Origin: Bordetella sp. BOR01 | Lineage (GTDB): Bacteria; Pseudomonadota; Gammaproteobacteria; Burkholderiales; Burkholderiaceae_B | Assembly: GCF_019218885.1 (NCBI RefSeq) | Contig: NZ_JAHUWT010000006.1 | Location: 222,233-286,232, forward strand | Reading direction: 5' to 3' | DNA: 64,000 nt | Shown here: in pieces, positions 8,647 through 16,679 of the stretch | Numbering within the stretch: position 1 is the stretch's first letter | How the letters are laid out: each line of letters starts with the position of its first letter | Made by a program: the position numbers and the translations under genes | The notes under the pieces: generated by a model | The model's database searches: none | The model's input: the letters and a program-made list of their open reading frames with translations, nothing else | Told to the model about the DNA's origin: nothing

Positions 8647-9666
8647 ATGAAGCAAAATGCGACCGGCAAAGCGTCGGCTATCGCGCCCCTGGCCAGGAAA
8701 GCGGCGCTGGCGGGTCTGATCCCGTTGCTGGCACTGGCATCGAGCAGTCCGGCATGGGCGGCCGATCCCTGGCCCGCCAAGCCGCTGCGCCTGATCCTGC
8801 CGGCAGCGCCTGGCGGATCGTCGGATCCCACCGCTCGCCTGCTGGCCGAGGAAATGTCGAAACGCCTGGGGCAGCCTATCGCGGTCCTGAATCGTCCTGG
8901 CGCCGGGGGCAATGTCGGCATGGCCGAAGCGGCGCGAGCCGGGGCCGACGGCTACACCATCGTGCTGAGCTGGACAGGCCCCCTGGCCACCAACATGGCG
9001 TTGTACAAGAACCCGAATTTCGATTCGCAGAAAGACTTCTCGCCCATCGCGAAAGTAGGATGCGTGCCGAATATCGTGGCGGTCAACAAGGATTTGCCGG
9101 TAGAGACCCTGGCGGACTACATCAATCTGGCCAAGAGCCGGCCGCAGGGGCTGACCTACGGCTCGACCGGCACAGGCAGTTCCTGGCATATAGCCGGCGC
9201 GATGATCCAGAAAGAAACCGGGGCCAAACTCGTGCATGTGCCGTATACCTCGCCTGGCGTCGCCACCACTGATCTGATGTCCGGCCAGCTTGAATCGATG
9301 CTGCCATTGGTGATAATGATGGAGCCGTACGTCAAGGACGGCCGCATAAAGGGGCTGGCCGTGATGTCGAAGACCCGGTCGCCGGTCCTGCCGCAGGTTC
9401 CCAGCACCGCCGAACTCGGCATGCCGGACCTGGTCAGCGATACGTGCTTCGCGCTGCTGACACCGGCGGGCGTTCCCCAGCCGGTCATCGACAGGCTGAA
9501 CGCGGTGGCAAACGATGTACTGAAAGACCCGAACGTGAAAGAGCGCCTTGAAGCCAGCGGGATCACGGTCGAAGGAGGATCGGCTGACCACCTGCGCGAC
9601 TACATCAAGTCCGAGACCATCCGGCAGGCGGAAATCGTCCAGGCAATCAACGCAAAAGCGGACTGA
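8647..9666 (+). CDS. Bug-family periplasmic solute-binding protein
   Basis: Binding protein of the Bug (tripartite tricarboxylate) family, 339 residues, expected in the periplasm to capture a carboxylate or amide. A signal peptide covers about residues 1-38 (cleavage after PAWA); the mature protein has the family sequence PLRLILPAAPGGSSD, then GADGYTI, and GLTYGSTGTGS in the middle. A good ribosome site (ACGGAGACAAGTC) precedes the ATG. No TctA or TctB membrane gene is nearby, as for most Bug genes in Bordetella. It closes the cluster with the AtuA pair and the gamma-glutamyltransferase-like gene and probably supplies their substrate. Confidence 0.92.
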   Translation: MKQNATGKASAIAPLARKAALAGLIPLLALASSSPAWAADPWPAKPLRLILPAAPGGSSDPTARLLAEEMSKRLGQPIAVLNRPGAGGNVGMAEAARAGADGYTIVLSWTGPLATNMALYKNPNFDSQKDFSPIAKVGCVPNIVAVNKDLPVETLADYINLAKSRPQGLTYGSTGTGSSWHIAGAMIQKETGAKLVHVPYTSPGVATTDLMSGQLESMLPLVIMMEPYVKDGRIKGLAVMSKTRSPVLPQVPSTAELGMPDLVSDTCFALLTPAGVPQPVIDRLNAVANDVLKDPNVKERLEASGITVEGGSADHLRDYIKSETIRQAEIVQAINAKAD

Positions 9667-9689
9667 CCGGACTTCGGCGGGATATTCAG

Positions 9690-9723
9690 GTGCCGGACTC
9701 GCGCCGGGGTGCCAGGCGCCGTT
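9690..9723. repeat. Dispersed GGTGYC palindromic repeat, diverged copy
   Basis: A 34-base segment starting CAGGTGCCGGACTCGCGCC matches the copy at 32486-32519 at 26 of 34 positions. It lies just after the Bug gene stop, in the 240-base gap before the convergent thiolase gene. Other copies are at 25027-25119 and, more distantly, 36261-36292. Confidence 0.55.
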
Positions 9724-9737
9724 GTGAAAAGCGGGTG

Positions 9738-9906
9738 CGGCCAGGCCGGGGACGCCGTGGAGCCGGCTTTGCCGGTCCCCCAGCGTCGCCCCCTCGAGGG
9801 GGATGAGCCCGGACATGGAACAGTCCTTGAGGACTGTTCCATGCCTGGCGAATCCGAGCGGCCTGCCAGCCGCGAAGTGGGTGCGCGCAGCGCTTCGGGG
9901 GCGAGC
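9738..9906. repeat. Intergenic REP-like segment with a perfect 13-bp hairpin
   Basis: The rest of the gap between the Bug gene and the convergent thiolase gene holds several nested symmetries: GAGCCGGCTTTGCCGGT, the palindrome CCCCCTCGAGGGGG, and at 9814-9843 two perfect 13-base arms (CATGGAACAGTCC and its complement) around the loop TTGA. The hairpin can act as a transcription barrier for both convergent genes, although no T-tract follows on either side. The layout resembles short intergenic palindromic elements common in related genomes; that comparison is from memory. Confidence 0.6.
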
Positions 9907-11088
9907 TTACACGCGCTCGAACACCGCCGCGATACCCTGCCCGCCGCCGATGCACATGGTCACCAGCGCGTAGCGCCCCTGCACCCGTTGCAGTTCGTAC
10001 AGCGCCTTCACGGTGATGATGGCGCCGGTGGCACCGATGGGATGGCCCAGGCTGATGCCGCTGCCGTTGGGGTTGACCTTGGCCGGGTCGAATCCCAGTT
10101 CGCGCGATACGGCGCAGGCTTGGGCGGCGAAGGCTTCATTGGCCTCGATCACGTCGAGCTGGTCTACCGTCAGGCCGGCGCGCTTGAGCGCGGCCTGGGT
10201 GGCCGGTACGGGCCCGATGCCCATGATCTCGGGATCGACGCCCGCATGCGCATACGCCACCAGGCGCGCCAGCGGCTTGACGCCGCGCCGCTCGGCGACG
10301 GCAGCACTCATCAGCACCACGGCGCCGGCGCCGTCGTTCAGGCCCGATGCGTTGCCGGCGGTAACCGTGCCGTTCTCTTTCTTGAACACCGGCTTCAGCC
10401 CGGCCAGCGTTTCCGCCGTGACATCGCGCCGCACGTGTTCGTCGGTATCGAAAGTGACTTCGCCCTTGCGCGTCTTCATGACGACAGGCACGATCTGCTC
10501 GCGGAAATGGCCGGCCTCGATGGCGGCCGCCGCGCGGGCGTGCGACAGGGCCGCCAGCGCGTCCTGGTCGGCACGGCTGATGCCGAACTTGGCGGCCACG
10601 TTCTCGGCTGTCACCCCCATGTGCATGCGGCCGAAGGGGTCCGACAGCGCGCCGGTCATCATGTCGAGCAGCACCGCGTCGCCCATGCGCGCGCCCCAGC
10701 GCTGCGCCGGCGCAATGTACGGCGCGCGGCTCATGCTTTCGGCACCGGCGCCCACCGCGATCTCGGTATCGCCCAGCATGATGGTCTGCGCGGCCGACAC
10801 GATGGCCTGCAGGCCCGACCCGCACAGGCGGTTGACGTTGAAGGCCGGCGTTTCCTTGCCGATGCCCGCATTCATGGCGGCCACTCGCGACAAATACATA
10901 TCGCGCGGCTCGGTGTTGATGACATGGCCCACGGCCACGTGGCCAACCTCGGCACCGGCTACCCCGGCGCGGGCCAGCGCTTCCTTGATGACCGTGGCGC
11001 CCAGGTCGATGGGCGGCACGTCTTTCAGGCCACCGCCGAAATCGCCTATGGCGGTGCGGGCAGCGGCGACGACGACGACTTCATTCAT
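9907..11088 (-). CDS. Acetyl-CoA acetyltransferase (thiolase)
   Basis: Thiolase of 393 residues that cleaves or condenses 3-oxoacyl-CoA and acetyl-CoA in the cytoplasm. The nucleophilic cysteine is C89 in NRLCGSGLQA; NEAFAAQA, the histidine in GHPIGATGA, and the C-terminal CIGGGQG loop with the second cysteine are all present. The start at 11088 has GGAGAAA upstream. It lies 94 bases downstream of the crotonase gene on the same strand, and the two likely share a transcript. They face away from the acyl-CoA dehydrogenase operon and could supply the last steps of the same pathway. Acetoacetyl-CoA versus longer-chain specificity cannot be told. Confidence 0.93.
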   Translation of the reverse strand: MNEVVVVAAARTAIGDFGGGLKDVPPIDLGATVIKEALARAGVAGAEVGHVAVGHVINTEPRDMYLSRVAAMNAGIGKETPAFNVNRLCGSGLQAIVSAAQTIMLGDTEIAVGAGAESMSRAPYIAPAQRWGARMGDAVLLDMMTGALSDPFGRMHMGVTAENVAAKFGISRADQDALAALSHARAAAAIEAGHFREQIVPVVMKTRKGEVTFDTDEHVRRDVTAETLAGLKPVFKKENGTVTAGNASGLNDGAGAVVLMSAAVAERRGVKPLARLVAYAHAGVDPEIMGIGPVPATQAALKRAGLTVDQLDVIEANEAFAAQACAVSRELGFDPAKVNPNGSGISLGHPIGATGAIITVKALYELQRVQGRYALVTMCIGGGQGIAAVFERV

Positions 11089-11182
11089 GGTGTTTCTCCT
11101 GGAATCCGGTCTACCGGCACCATACCGGCAAGAACAATGGACCATCATAACTCCGCGCCGGGCGCCCCGCCGCGGGCCGGGT

Positions 11183-11977
11183 TCAACGGCTCCTGGAGGC
11201 GCGGCGCGCAGCGAAATCGGCCACTGCCTGCGCGTGTTCCGGTGTCTTGTGCGCCAGCGACTGATAGGCCGCCGACAGTTCCAGGAGCGTATCCAGGCGG
11301 GTATGCTGGCCCTCGCGCAGCAGGCGCTTGGTCAGCCGCACCGCATCCGCAGAATTGGCGGCAATGCGGCGGGCCAGCGCCTGCGCCTGCGGCAACAATT
11401 CCTCGGCCGGCAGCACGCGCGACACCAGCCCCCAGTCCAGGGCCGTGGCCGCGTCGATGGCATCGCCGGTGAACGACATTTCGGCTGCGCGCGCCATGCC
11501 GATCAGGCGCGGCAAGAACCAGGCGCCGCCATCGCCCGGTACGATGCCCAGCTTCACGAAGCTCTCGGCGAAGCTGGCTTGTTGGGCCGCCAGGCGCATA
11601 TCGCACATGCAGGCCAGGTCGCAGCCGGCCCCGATGGCGGGCCCGTTGACGGCGGCGATGGTGGGCACTTCCAGCGCGTGGAACGCGGCGGGCAGGCGCT
11701 GGATGCCGTGGCGATACTCTTGCCGCAAGGCGGTACCGCCGACCTCGGGGCCGATCTGGCGTTGCATGTCGTTGATGTTGCCACCCGACGAAAACACCCG
11801 TCCATGCGCCGTCAGGATGACGACACGCACCGTGGCGTCGCGTTCGATGCGCGCACACGCCTGCAGCAAGGCGTCGACCATGCCGTTGCCGGTCAGGGCG
11901 TTGCGCGTTTCAGGGTGGTCCAGCGTCAGTACGACGATACCGTCGTCATCCTGTTCGTAATGCAATAAGTCGCTCAT
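11183..11977 (-). CDS. Crotonase-family protein, probably an isomerase-type enzyme
   Basis: Enoyl-CoA hydratase/isomerase superfamily protein of 264 residues. The oxyanion-hole region is RVFSSGGNIND (60-70) and NGPAIGAGCDLACMCD (111-126). Both hydratase glutamates seem changed: the first position is D120 and the second is F140. D149 in GIVPGDGGAWFLP sits where delta-isomerases and PaaG-like enzymes carry an aspartate. An isomerase or another crotonase reaction is therefore more likely than hydration. The start at 11977 follows GAGGCGAG; an ATG at 12010 is possible. It precedes the thiolase and is divergent from the acyl-CoA dehydrogenase operon. Confidence 0.85.
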   Translation of the reverse strand: MSDLLHYEQDDDGIVVLTLDHPETRNALTGNGMVDALLQACARIERDATVRVVILTAHGRVFSSGGNINDMQRQIGPEVGGTALRQEYRHGIQRLPAAFHALEVPTIAAVNGPAIGAGCDLACMCDMRLAAQQASFAESFVKLGIVPGDGGAWFLPRLIGMARAAEMSFTGDAIDAATALDWGLVSRVLPAEELLPQAQALARRIAANSADAVRLTKRLLREGQHTRLDTLLELSAAYQSLAHKTPEHAQAVADFAARRASRSR

Positions 11978-12293
11978 GCCCGCACTCGCCTCGCTGTCAG
12001 GGGGTTTCATGCTTGAGCCCGCTGCAAGTGCCCGGCACCCGCGGCCCAAGGCCTGCTTTCCCTGGCAGCGTATGCGGGGCGCCGGCCTTGCGTCCAATAC
12101 TGTTTAGGCGCCGGGCGATACCGTTGCGGTATCACTGCCGCGCATGCGCTTGCGCTGCCATGGCGGCGGCACCCGGCCCAGGGACGATACGCCAGGCTGA
12201 TACGAAAACAGTATGGACAAGCCAAAAAAAAATATTAGACAGGTTTCAGTCCCAGGGGGGATAGTCCATCGCAAAGAGAAGGTAGACGGAGAC
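11978..12293. promoter_or_regulatory. Divergent regulatory region between the crotonase and acyl-CoA dehydrogenase genes
   Basis: No gene is visible in this 316-base gap. It holds a perfect palindrome GATACCG-TTG-CGGTATC at 12117-12133, and two 9-base inverted copies, ATACTGTTT at 12097-12105 and AAACAGTAT at 12206-12214. An A-rich stretch (nine A, then TATTAG) follows at 12224-12237. Both flanking operons start here, so a shared regulator is plausible, but no regulator gene is adjacent and I could not choose -35/-10 boxes with confidence. Confidence 0.5.
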
Positions 12294-13448
12294 ATGATCG
12301 ATACCCTTGAGCTGACCGCCATCCCCGCCGAAGACGAGGCGCTGCGCACCGACATACGCGCATTCCTGGCCGACACCCTGGCAGGTGTGCCCGCCGACCG
12401 GCGGGCGCGCTCATGGATGGGCTTCGATGCCGATTTCAGCCGCGCGCTGGCCGCGCGCGGCTGGCTGGGCATGACGCTGCCGCGCGAATACGGTGGCGCG
12501 GCGCGCGGCCATTTCGCACGCTTCGTGCTGTCCGAAGAGTTGCTGTGCGCGGGCGCACCGGTATCGGCGCACTGGATCGCCGATCGCCAGAGCGCGCCGC
12601 TGATCCTGAAATACGGCACCGAGGCGCAACGCCGGTTCTACCTGCCCCGCATCTGCCGCGCCGAAGCCTTCTTCTGCATCGGCATGAGCGAACCCAATTC
12701 CGGTTCCGACCTGGCCAGCATCCGCACCCGCGCCGAACCGCGCGAGGGCGGCGGCTGGCTGCTCAACGGCAGCAAGATCTGGACCACCAACGCGCATCGC
12801 TCGCACTACATGATTGCGCTGGTGCGCACCTCGGGCACGGCGGCCGACCGGCACCAGGGCCTGTCGCAGATGATCATCGACCTGTCCCTGCCCGGTATCA
12901 CCGTGCGGCCCATCGAAGACCTGGCTGGCGATGCGCATTTTTCGGAAGTGTTCTTCGACAATGTCGCGCTCGATGCGCAAGCCCTGGTCGGCACCGAGGG
13001 CGACGGCTGGCAGCAGGTCAATGCCGAACTGGCCTTCGAGCGCAGCGGCCCCGAACGCATTTATTCCAGCATGGCGCTGGTGGAATGCTGGCTGGCCCAT
13101 TGCCGCGCCGCGAATATCGACGATGCGCAGACCCGCGCGGCACTGGGCGATATCCTGACCCAGCTGGCCACCTTGCGTGCCATGTCGCTGGCGGTGGCCG
13201 GCCAACTGGCGCGCGGGCTCAGCCCCGCCACCGAGGCCGCCCTGGTCAAGGACCTGGGCACCGAACTCGAACAACGCATTCCCGACCTGGTCGCGCAGGC
13301 ATTGGGCCAGGCGCCCGAACGGCCCGCGCCGCCCGAACTGGTGCGCACGCTGGCCTATGTAGAGCAAGTCAGCCCCACATTCTCGCTGCGCGGCGGCACG
13401 CGCGAGATCCTGCGCGGCATCATCGCCCGCGGCCTGGGCCTCAGATAA
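12294..13448 (+). CDS. Acyl-CoA dehydrogenase (subunit 1 of a probable heteromeric enzyme)
   Basis: FAD-dependent acyl-CoA dehydrogenase of 384 residues, oxidising an acyl-CoA to an enoyl-CoA. The conserved signature region is present as CIGMSEPNSGSDLAS at 128-142, followed by NGSKIWTTNAH (158-168), and the C-terminal SFSLRGG-like segment FSLRGGTREILRGI. The start at 12294 is preferred to an ATG 81 bases upstream because GACGGAGAC precedes it and homology starts soon after. It is the first gene of a long operon; a second, shorter acyl-CoA dehydrogenase follows eight bases after its stop, which suggests a two-subunit enzyme. The substrate is unknown. Confidence 0.9.
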   Translation: MIDTLELTAIPAEDEALRTDIRAFLADTLAGVPADRRARSWMGFDADFSRALAARGWLGMTLPREYGGAARGHFARFVLSEELLCAGAPVSAHWIADRQSAPLILKYGTEAQRRFYLPRICRAEAFFCIGMSEPNSGSDLASIRTRAEPREGGGWLLNGSKIWTTNAHRSHYMIALVRTSGTAADRHQGLSQMIIDLSLPGITVRPIEDLAGDAHFSEVFFDNVALDAQALVGTEGDGWQQVNAELAFERSGPERIYSSMALVECWLAHCRAANIDDAQTRAALGDILTQLATLRAMSLAVAGQLARGLSPATEAALVKDLGTELEQRIPDLVAQALGQAPERPAPPELVRTLAYVEQVSPTFSLRGGTREILRGIIARGLGLR

Positions 13449-13456
13449 GAAGGAAC

Positions 13457-14476
13457 ATGATGGACACCTTGTTCGGCGACACCGCCCGCCGCCTGTTCGC
13501 GCAGGCCTACCCCACTGACGTGCTGCGCGCCGTCGAGCGCGGGCAAGCACCCCAGGCCGCCTGGCAAGCCGTCGAAGACTCCGGCTTCCTGGACGCGCTG
13601 GTACCCGAAGACGCGGACGGCGCCGGGCTGCGCCTGGCCGATATTGCGCCGCTGGCGCAGGCGGTGGGCTGGCATGCCGTGGGCGCGCCGGTCATGCAGA
13701 CCCTGCTCGCGCGTGCCTGGCTGCACGCCGCGGGCCACACGCCGCCGCCGGGCCCGATTGCCCTGGCGCCATCGGCGATACGCATCGATGCCGACGGCAT
13801 CGATGCCCATGCGGTGGGTGCCGCCCGCGCCGCCGAATGGGTATTGGCCGCCGTGCCGGGCGGCGCCCGGCTGCTGCCCATCGCGGGCGCCCGGTCGGTA
13901 GCGTCGGGCGGCCACGGCTGCCTGGATGCCGACCTGCACTGGCCCGCGGCCACCGTGAATGCGGCGGCGCTTGCCAAGATGGCTGACGTCGCGGTGGCGG
14001 ACCTTGCCGCCGTGGCCTATGCGGGCATCATCGCCGGTGCCCTGGAACGCATCCTGGACCTGACCGTGGAATATGCGAACCAGCGCACGCAATTCGGCAA
14101 GCCCATCGGCCGCTTCCAGGCGGTGCAGCAACAGATCAGCGTGCTGGCCGAGCAGGTGTGGGCCGTGCGCACGGCCGCCCAGCTGGCGTACCAGAGCGCA
14201 AGCTGGATGCCCCAACCGCTGCTGGCCGCGCAAGGCAAGGCGCGGGCCAGCGCGGCAGTGGCGCGCGCCGCCGACATCGCCCACGCGGTGCACGGCGCCA
14301 TCGGCGTCACGGCCGAATACGATTTGCAATGCCACACGCGCCGGCTGCGCGAATGGCGCCGCTGCACCGGCAGCGAACTGCACTGGAACGCTCGCGTTGG
14401 CGCCCACGCCCTGGCCGCCGGCGAACAATCGGCGCTCGATTTTGTGCGCTTGCATCTGTACGCGGTGATCGAATGA
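13457..14476 (+). CDS. Acyl-CoA dehydrogenase (short second subunit)
   Basis: Acyl-CoA dehydrogenase family protein of 339 residues, about 40 shorter than the neighbour. The C-terminal FAD and interface motif QRTQFGKPIGRFQAVQQQ is near residues 208-225, but the middle signature (the SEPxxGSD segment of the first subunit) is not recognisable. This split is typical of heterotetrameric acyl-CoA dehydrogenases, such as the FadE pairs for steroid side chains, where each subunit gives half of the FAD site. Two tandem ATG codons at 13457 follow AAGAAGGAA. Its stop overlaps the CoA transferase start (ATGA). Confidence 0.85.
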   Translation: MMDTLFGDTARRLFAQAYPTDVLRAVERGQAPQAAWQAVEDSGFLDALVPEDADGAGLRLADIAPLAQAVGWHAVGAPVMQTLLARAWLHAAGHTPPPGPIALAPSAIRIDADGIDAHAVGAARAAEWVLAAVPGGARLLPIAGARSVASGGHGCLDADLHWPAATVNAAALAKMADVAVADLAAVAYAGIIAGALERILDLTVEYANQRTQFGKPIGRFQAVQQQISVLAEQVWAVRTAAQLAYQSASWMPQPLLAAQGKARASAAVARAADIAHAVHGAIGVTAEYDLQCHTRRLREWRRCTGSELHWNARVGAHALAAGEQSALDFVRLHLYAVIE

Positions 14477-15687
14477 GCGTATCCGACCCATCCCGCTCCC
14501 TGGCGTTGGCCGGCGTGCGCGTGCTCGACCTGAGCCGCGTGCTGGCCGGCCCGTGGTGCACCCAGACCCTGGCCGACCTGGGCGCCGATGTATGGAAAAT
14601 CGAAGCCCCGGGCCAAGGCGACGACACCCGCGGCTGGACCCCGCCCGACGTAGGCGGCGAGTCTACGTATTTCATGTGCACCAACCGCAGCAAGCGCTCG
14701 CTGGCGGTCGACCTGCGCCACCCCGAAGGCCGCGCCCTGGTGCGCAGATTGGCCGCGCAAGCCGATGTGCTGGTGGAAAACTACCGCCTGGGCGCGCTGG
14801 CCAAGTTCGGGCTGGACTACGACACCTTGTCGCAAGCCCATCCCGGCCTGATTTACTGCTCGATCTCGGGCTATGGCCGCACCGGGCCCCGCGCGGCTGA
14901 ACCCGGCTACGACTTCGTGATCCAGGCCGAAAGCGGCCTGATGTCCATCACCGGCGAACCCGAGGGCGCGCCGATGAAGCTGGGCGTGGCCATCACCGAC
15001 CTGGTCACCGGCATGAATGCCACGCAGGCCATCCTGGCGGCCTTGCTGGCGCGCGGCAAAACGGGCCAGGGGCAACTGATCGACCTGGCGCTGCTAGACA
15101 GCGCCGTCAGTGTGCTGGCCAACGTGGGCTCGGGCTACCTGGCAGCCGGCCACGAGCCGCAGCGCTTCGGCAACGGGCACCCCACGGTGGTGCCCTACCA
15201 GATATTCGCCACGGCCGACGGCGCGTTCGCGCTGGGCGTGGGCAACGATGCGCAGTTCGCCGCGCTGTGCACGGCGCTCGACCGGCCGCATTGGGCCGCA
15301 GACGAACGCTATCGCACCAGCCGGGCCCGCGCGTTGAACCGCGACACGCTGGTGCCCGGGCTGCAAGATATTTTCCTGGTCCGATCCAGCGCCCATTGGC
15401 TGGCGCGTATCCGCGCCGCCGGCATACCCGCCGGCCCCGTGCGCACCGTGCCACAGGCCCTGGATGCCCCCGAGGTCGCCGCGCGCGGCCTGCTGGCCGA
15501 CACGCCGGACAAGGTGCATGGCAGCGTGCGCCTGATGCGCTCGCCCCTGCACTTGCGCGGCACGCCGCCCCGCGAGCCCGTTGCGCCGCCGCGCCTGGGC
15601 GAGCATACCGCCGACGTCCTGGCGCAGGTGCTGGGCGCCACCGCCGTTGAAATCCAGGGCTGGCGCGATGCCGGCGCCGTGGCCTGA
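14473..15687 (+). CDS. CaiB/BaiF family (class III) CoA transferase
   Basis: Transfers CoA from one acyl-CoA to a free carboxylic acid without ATP. The 404-residue protein has the family start LAGVRVLDLSRVLAGPWC, VENYRLGALAKFGLDY, and the active-site aspartate region PGYDFVIQAESG with D147. It is coupled by ATGA to the acyl-CoA dehydrogenase upstream, so it probably activates the imported acid to the CoA thioester that the dehydrogenases oxidise. The donor CoA compound and the acid are unknown. The quinone oxidoreductase gene follows after eight bases. Confidence 0.92.
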   Translation: MSVSDPSRSLALAGVRVLDLSRVLAGPWCTQTLADLGADVWKIEAPGQGDDTRGWTPPDVGGESTYFMCTNRSKRSLAVDLRHPEGRALVRRLAAQADVLVENYRLGALAKFGLDYDTLSQAHPGLIYCSISGYGRTGPRAAEPGYDFVIQAESGLMSITGEPEGAPMKLGVAITDLVTGMNATQAILAALLARGKTGQGQLIDLALLDSAVSVLANVGSGYLAAGHEPQRFGNGHPTVVPYQIFATADGAFALGVGNDAQFAALCTALDRPHWAADERYRTSRARALNRDTLVPGLQDIFLVRSSAHWLARIRAAGIPAGPVRTVPQALDAPEVAARGLLADTPDKVHGSVRLMRSPLHLRGTPPREPVAPPRLGEHTADVLAQVLGATAVEIQGWRDAGAVA

Positions 15688-15695
15688 AAAGCGAT

Positions 15696-16664
15696 ATGAA
15701 CCAGACCGTGGTCCTCGATGCGCATGGCGGCCCGGAAGTCTTGCGGGTAGTCGACAGCGCCCTGCCCGCGCCGGCGGCAGGCGAGGTAACGGTGGCGCAT
15801 CGCGCCGTGGGCATCAACTTCATCGACCTGTATTACCGCAGCGGCCTCTACCCGCATGCCCTGCCCCATGGCCTGGGCTTCGAAGGCGCGGGGGTGATCG
15901 AATCCGTGGGCGCGGGCGTGGCCGGGTTGCGGCCCGGCGACCGCGTGGCCTACGCCACCGGCCCGCTGGGCGCCTATGCCCAGTCTCGCAATCTGCCCGC
16001 GTGCCACATCATCAAGCTGCCGGCCGACGTCGGCTTCGACTCGGCCATGGCCATCTTGTTCAAGGGCCTGACTGTGCAATACCTGTTCCGCCAAGCCTAT
16101 CGGCTGCAGGCCGGCGAAACCGTGCTGTTCCATGGCGCGGCCAGCGGCGTGGGCCTGATTGCCTGCCAGTGGGCACGCCTGCTTGGCGTGCGGCTTATCG
16201 GCACGGTCGGCGACAGCGCGCGCGGCGCGCTGGCGCGCGAACACGGCGCCTGGCGCACCATCGATACGCGCCATGAAGACGTGGCCGCGCGTGTCATGGC
16301 CCTGACCGGCGACGCAGGCGTGGCGGCTGTCTACGACGACGTGGGCCGCGACACCTGGCAGGCCTCGCTCGACAGCCTGCAACCGCGCGGGCTGCTGCTC
16401 AGTTTTGGCGATGCGTCGGGCCCGGTCACCGGCGTGGCGCTATCGGCCTTGCAGAAAAAGTCGCTGTACCTGACACGCACCAGCCTGGCGGCCTACATGA
16501 ATACACCGGCACGCCTGCTTGCCGCGGCGTCCGAGCTTTTCCGGCACATGCGCGCCAAGGCACTGAATGCGCATATTCCGCGCCACTACTCGCTGGCACA
16601 GGCCGCGCGCGCCCACGCGGCGCTGGAAAAACGCAGTATCGCGGCCGCCGTCCTCATTCCCTGA
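15696..16664 (+). CDS. Zinc-independent quinone oxidoreductase/alcohol dehydrogenase family protein
   Basis: Medium-chain dehydrogenase/reductase of 322 residues in the QOR (zeta-crystallin-like) group: FIDLYYRSGLYPHALPHGLG near residues 46-65 and the NADPH-binding loop FHGAASGVGLIACQWARLLG near 145-164. No zinc-binding cysteine cluster is visible. Members reduce quinones or enoyl/enone compounds with NADPH. In this operon it could reduce an enoyl-CoA or a conjugated ketone intermediate; that is inference. It is spaced by 8 and 15 bases from its neighbours and is clearly in the same transcript. Confidence 0.9.
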   Translation: MNQTVVLDAHGGPEVLRVVDSALPAPAAGEVTVAHRAVGINFIDLYYRSGLYPHALPHGLGFEGAGVIESVGAGVAGLRPGDRVAYATGPLGAYAQSRNLPACHIIKLPADVGFDSAMAILFKGLTVQYLFRQAYRLQAGETVLFHGAASGVGLIACQWARLLGVRLIGTVGDSARGALAREHGAWRTIDTRHEDVAARVMALTGDAGVAAVYDDVGRDTWQASLDSLQPRGLLLSFGDASGPVTGVALSALQKKSLYLTRTSLAAYMNTPARLLAAASELFRHMRAKALNAHIPRHYSLAQAARAHAALEKRSIAAAVLIP

Positions 16665-16679
16665 ATCCGGAGAGACCCC

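Noticed and set aside
9709..11968. Long plus-strand open frames opposite the thiolase and crotonase genes (9709-11472, 10013-11968)
   Set aside because: They are antisense to two well-supported genes and have low-complexity, family-less translations typical of GC-rich shadows.
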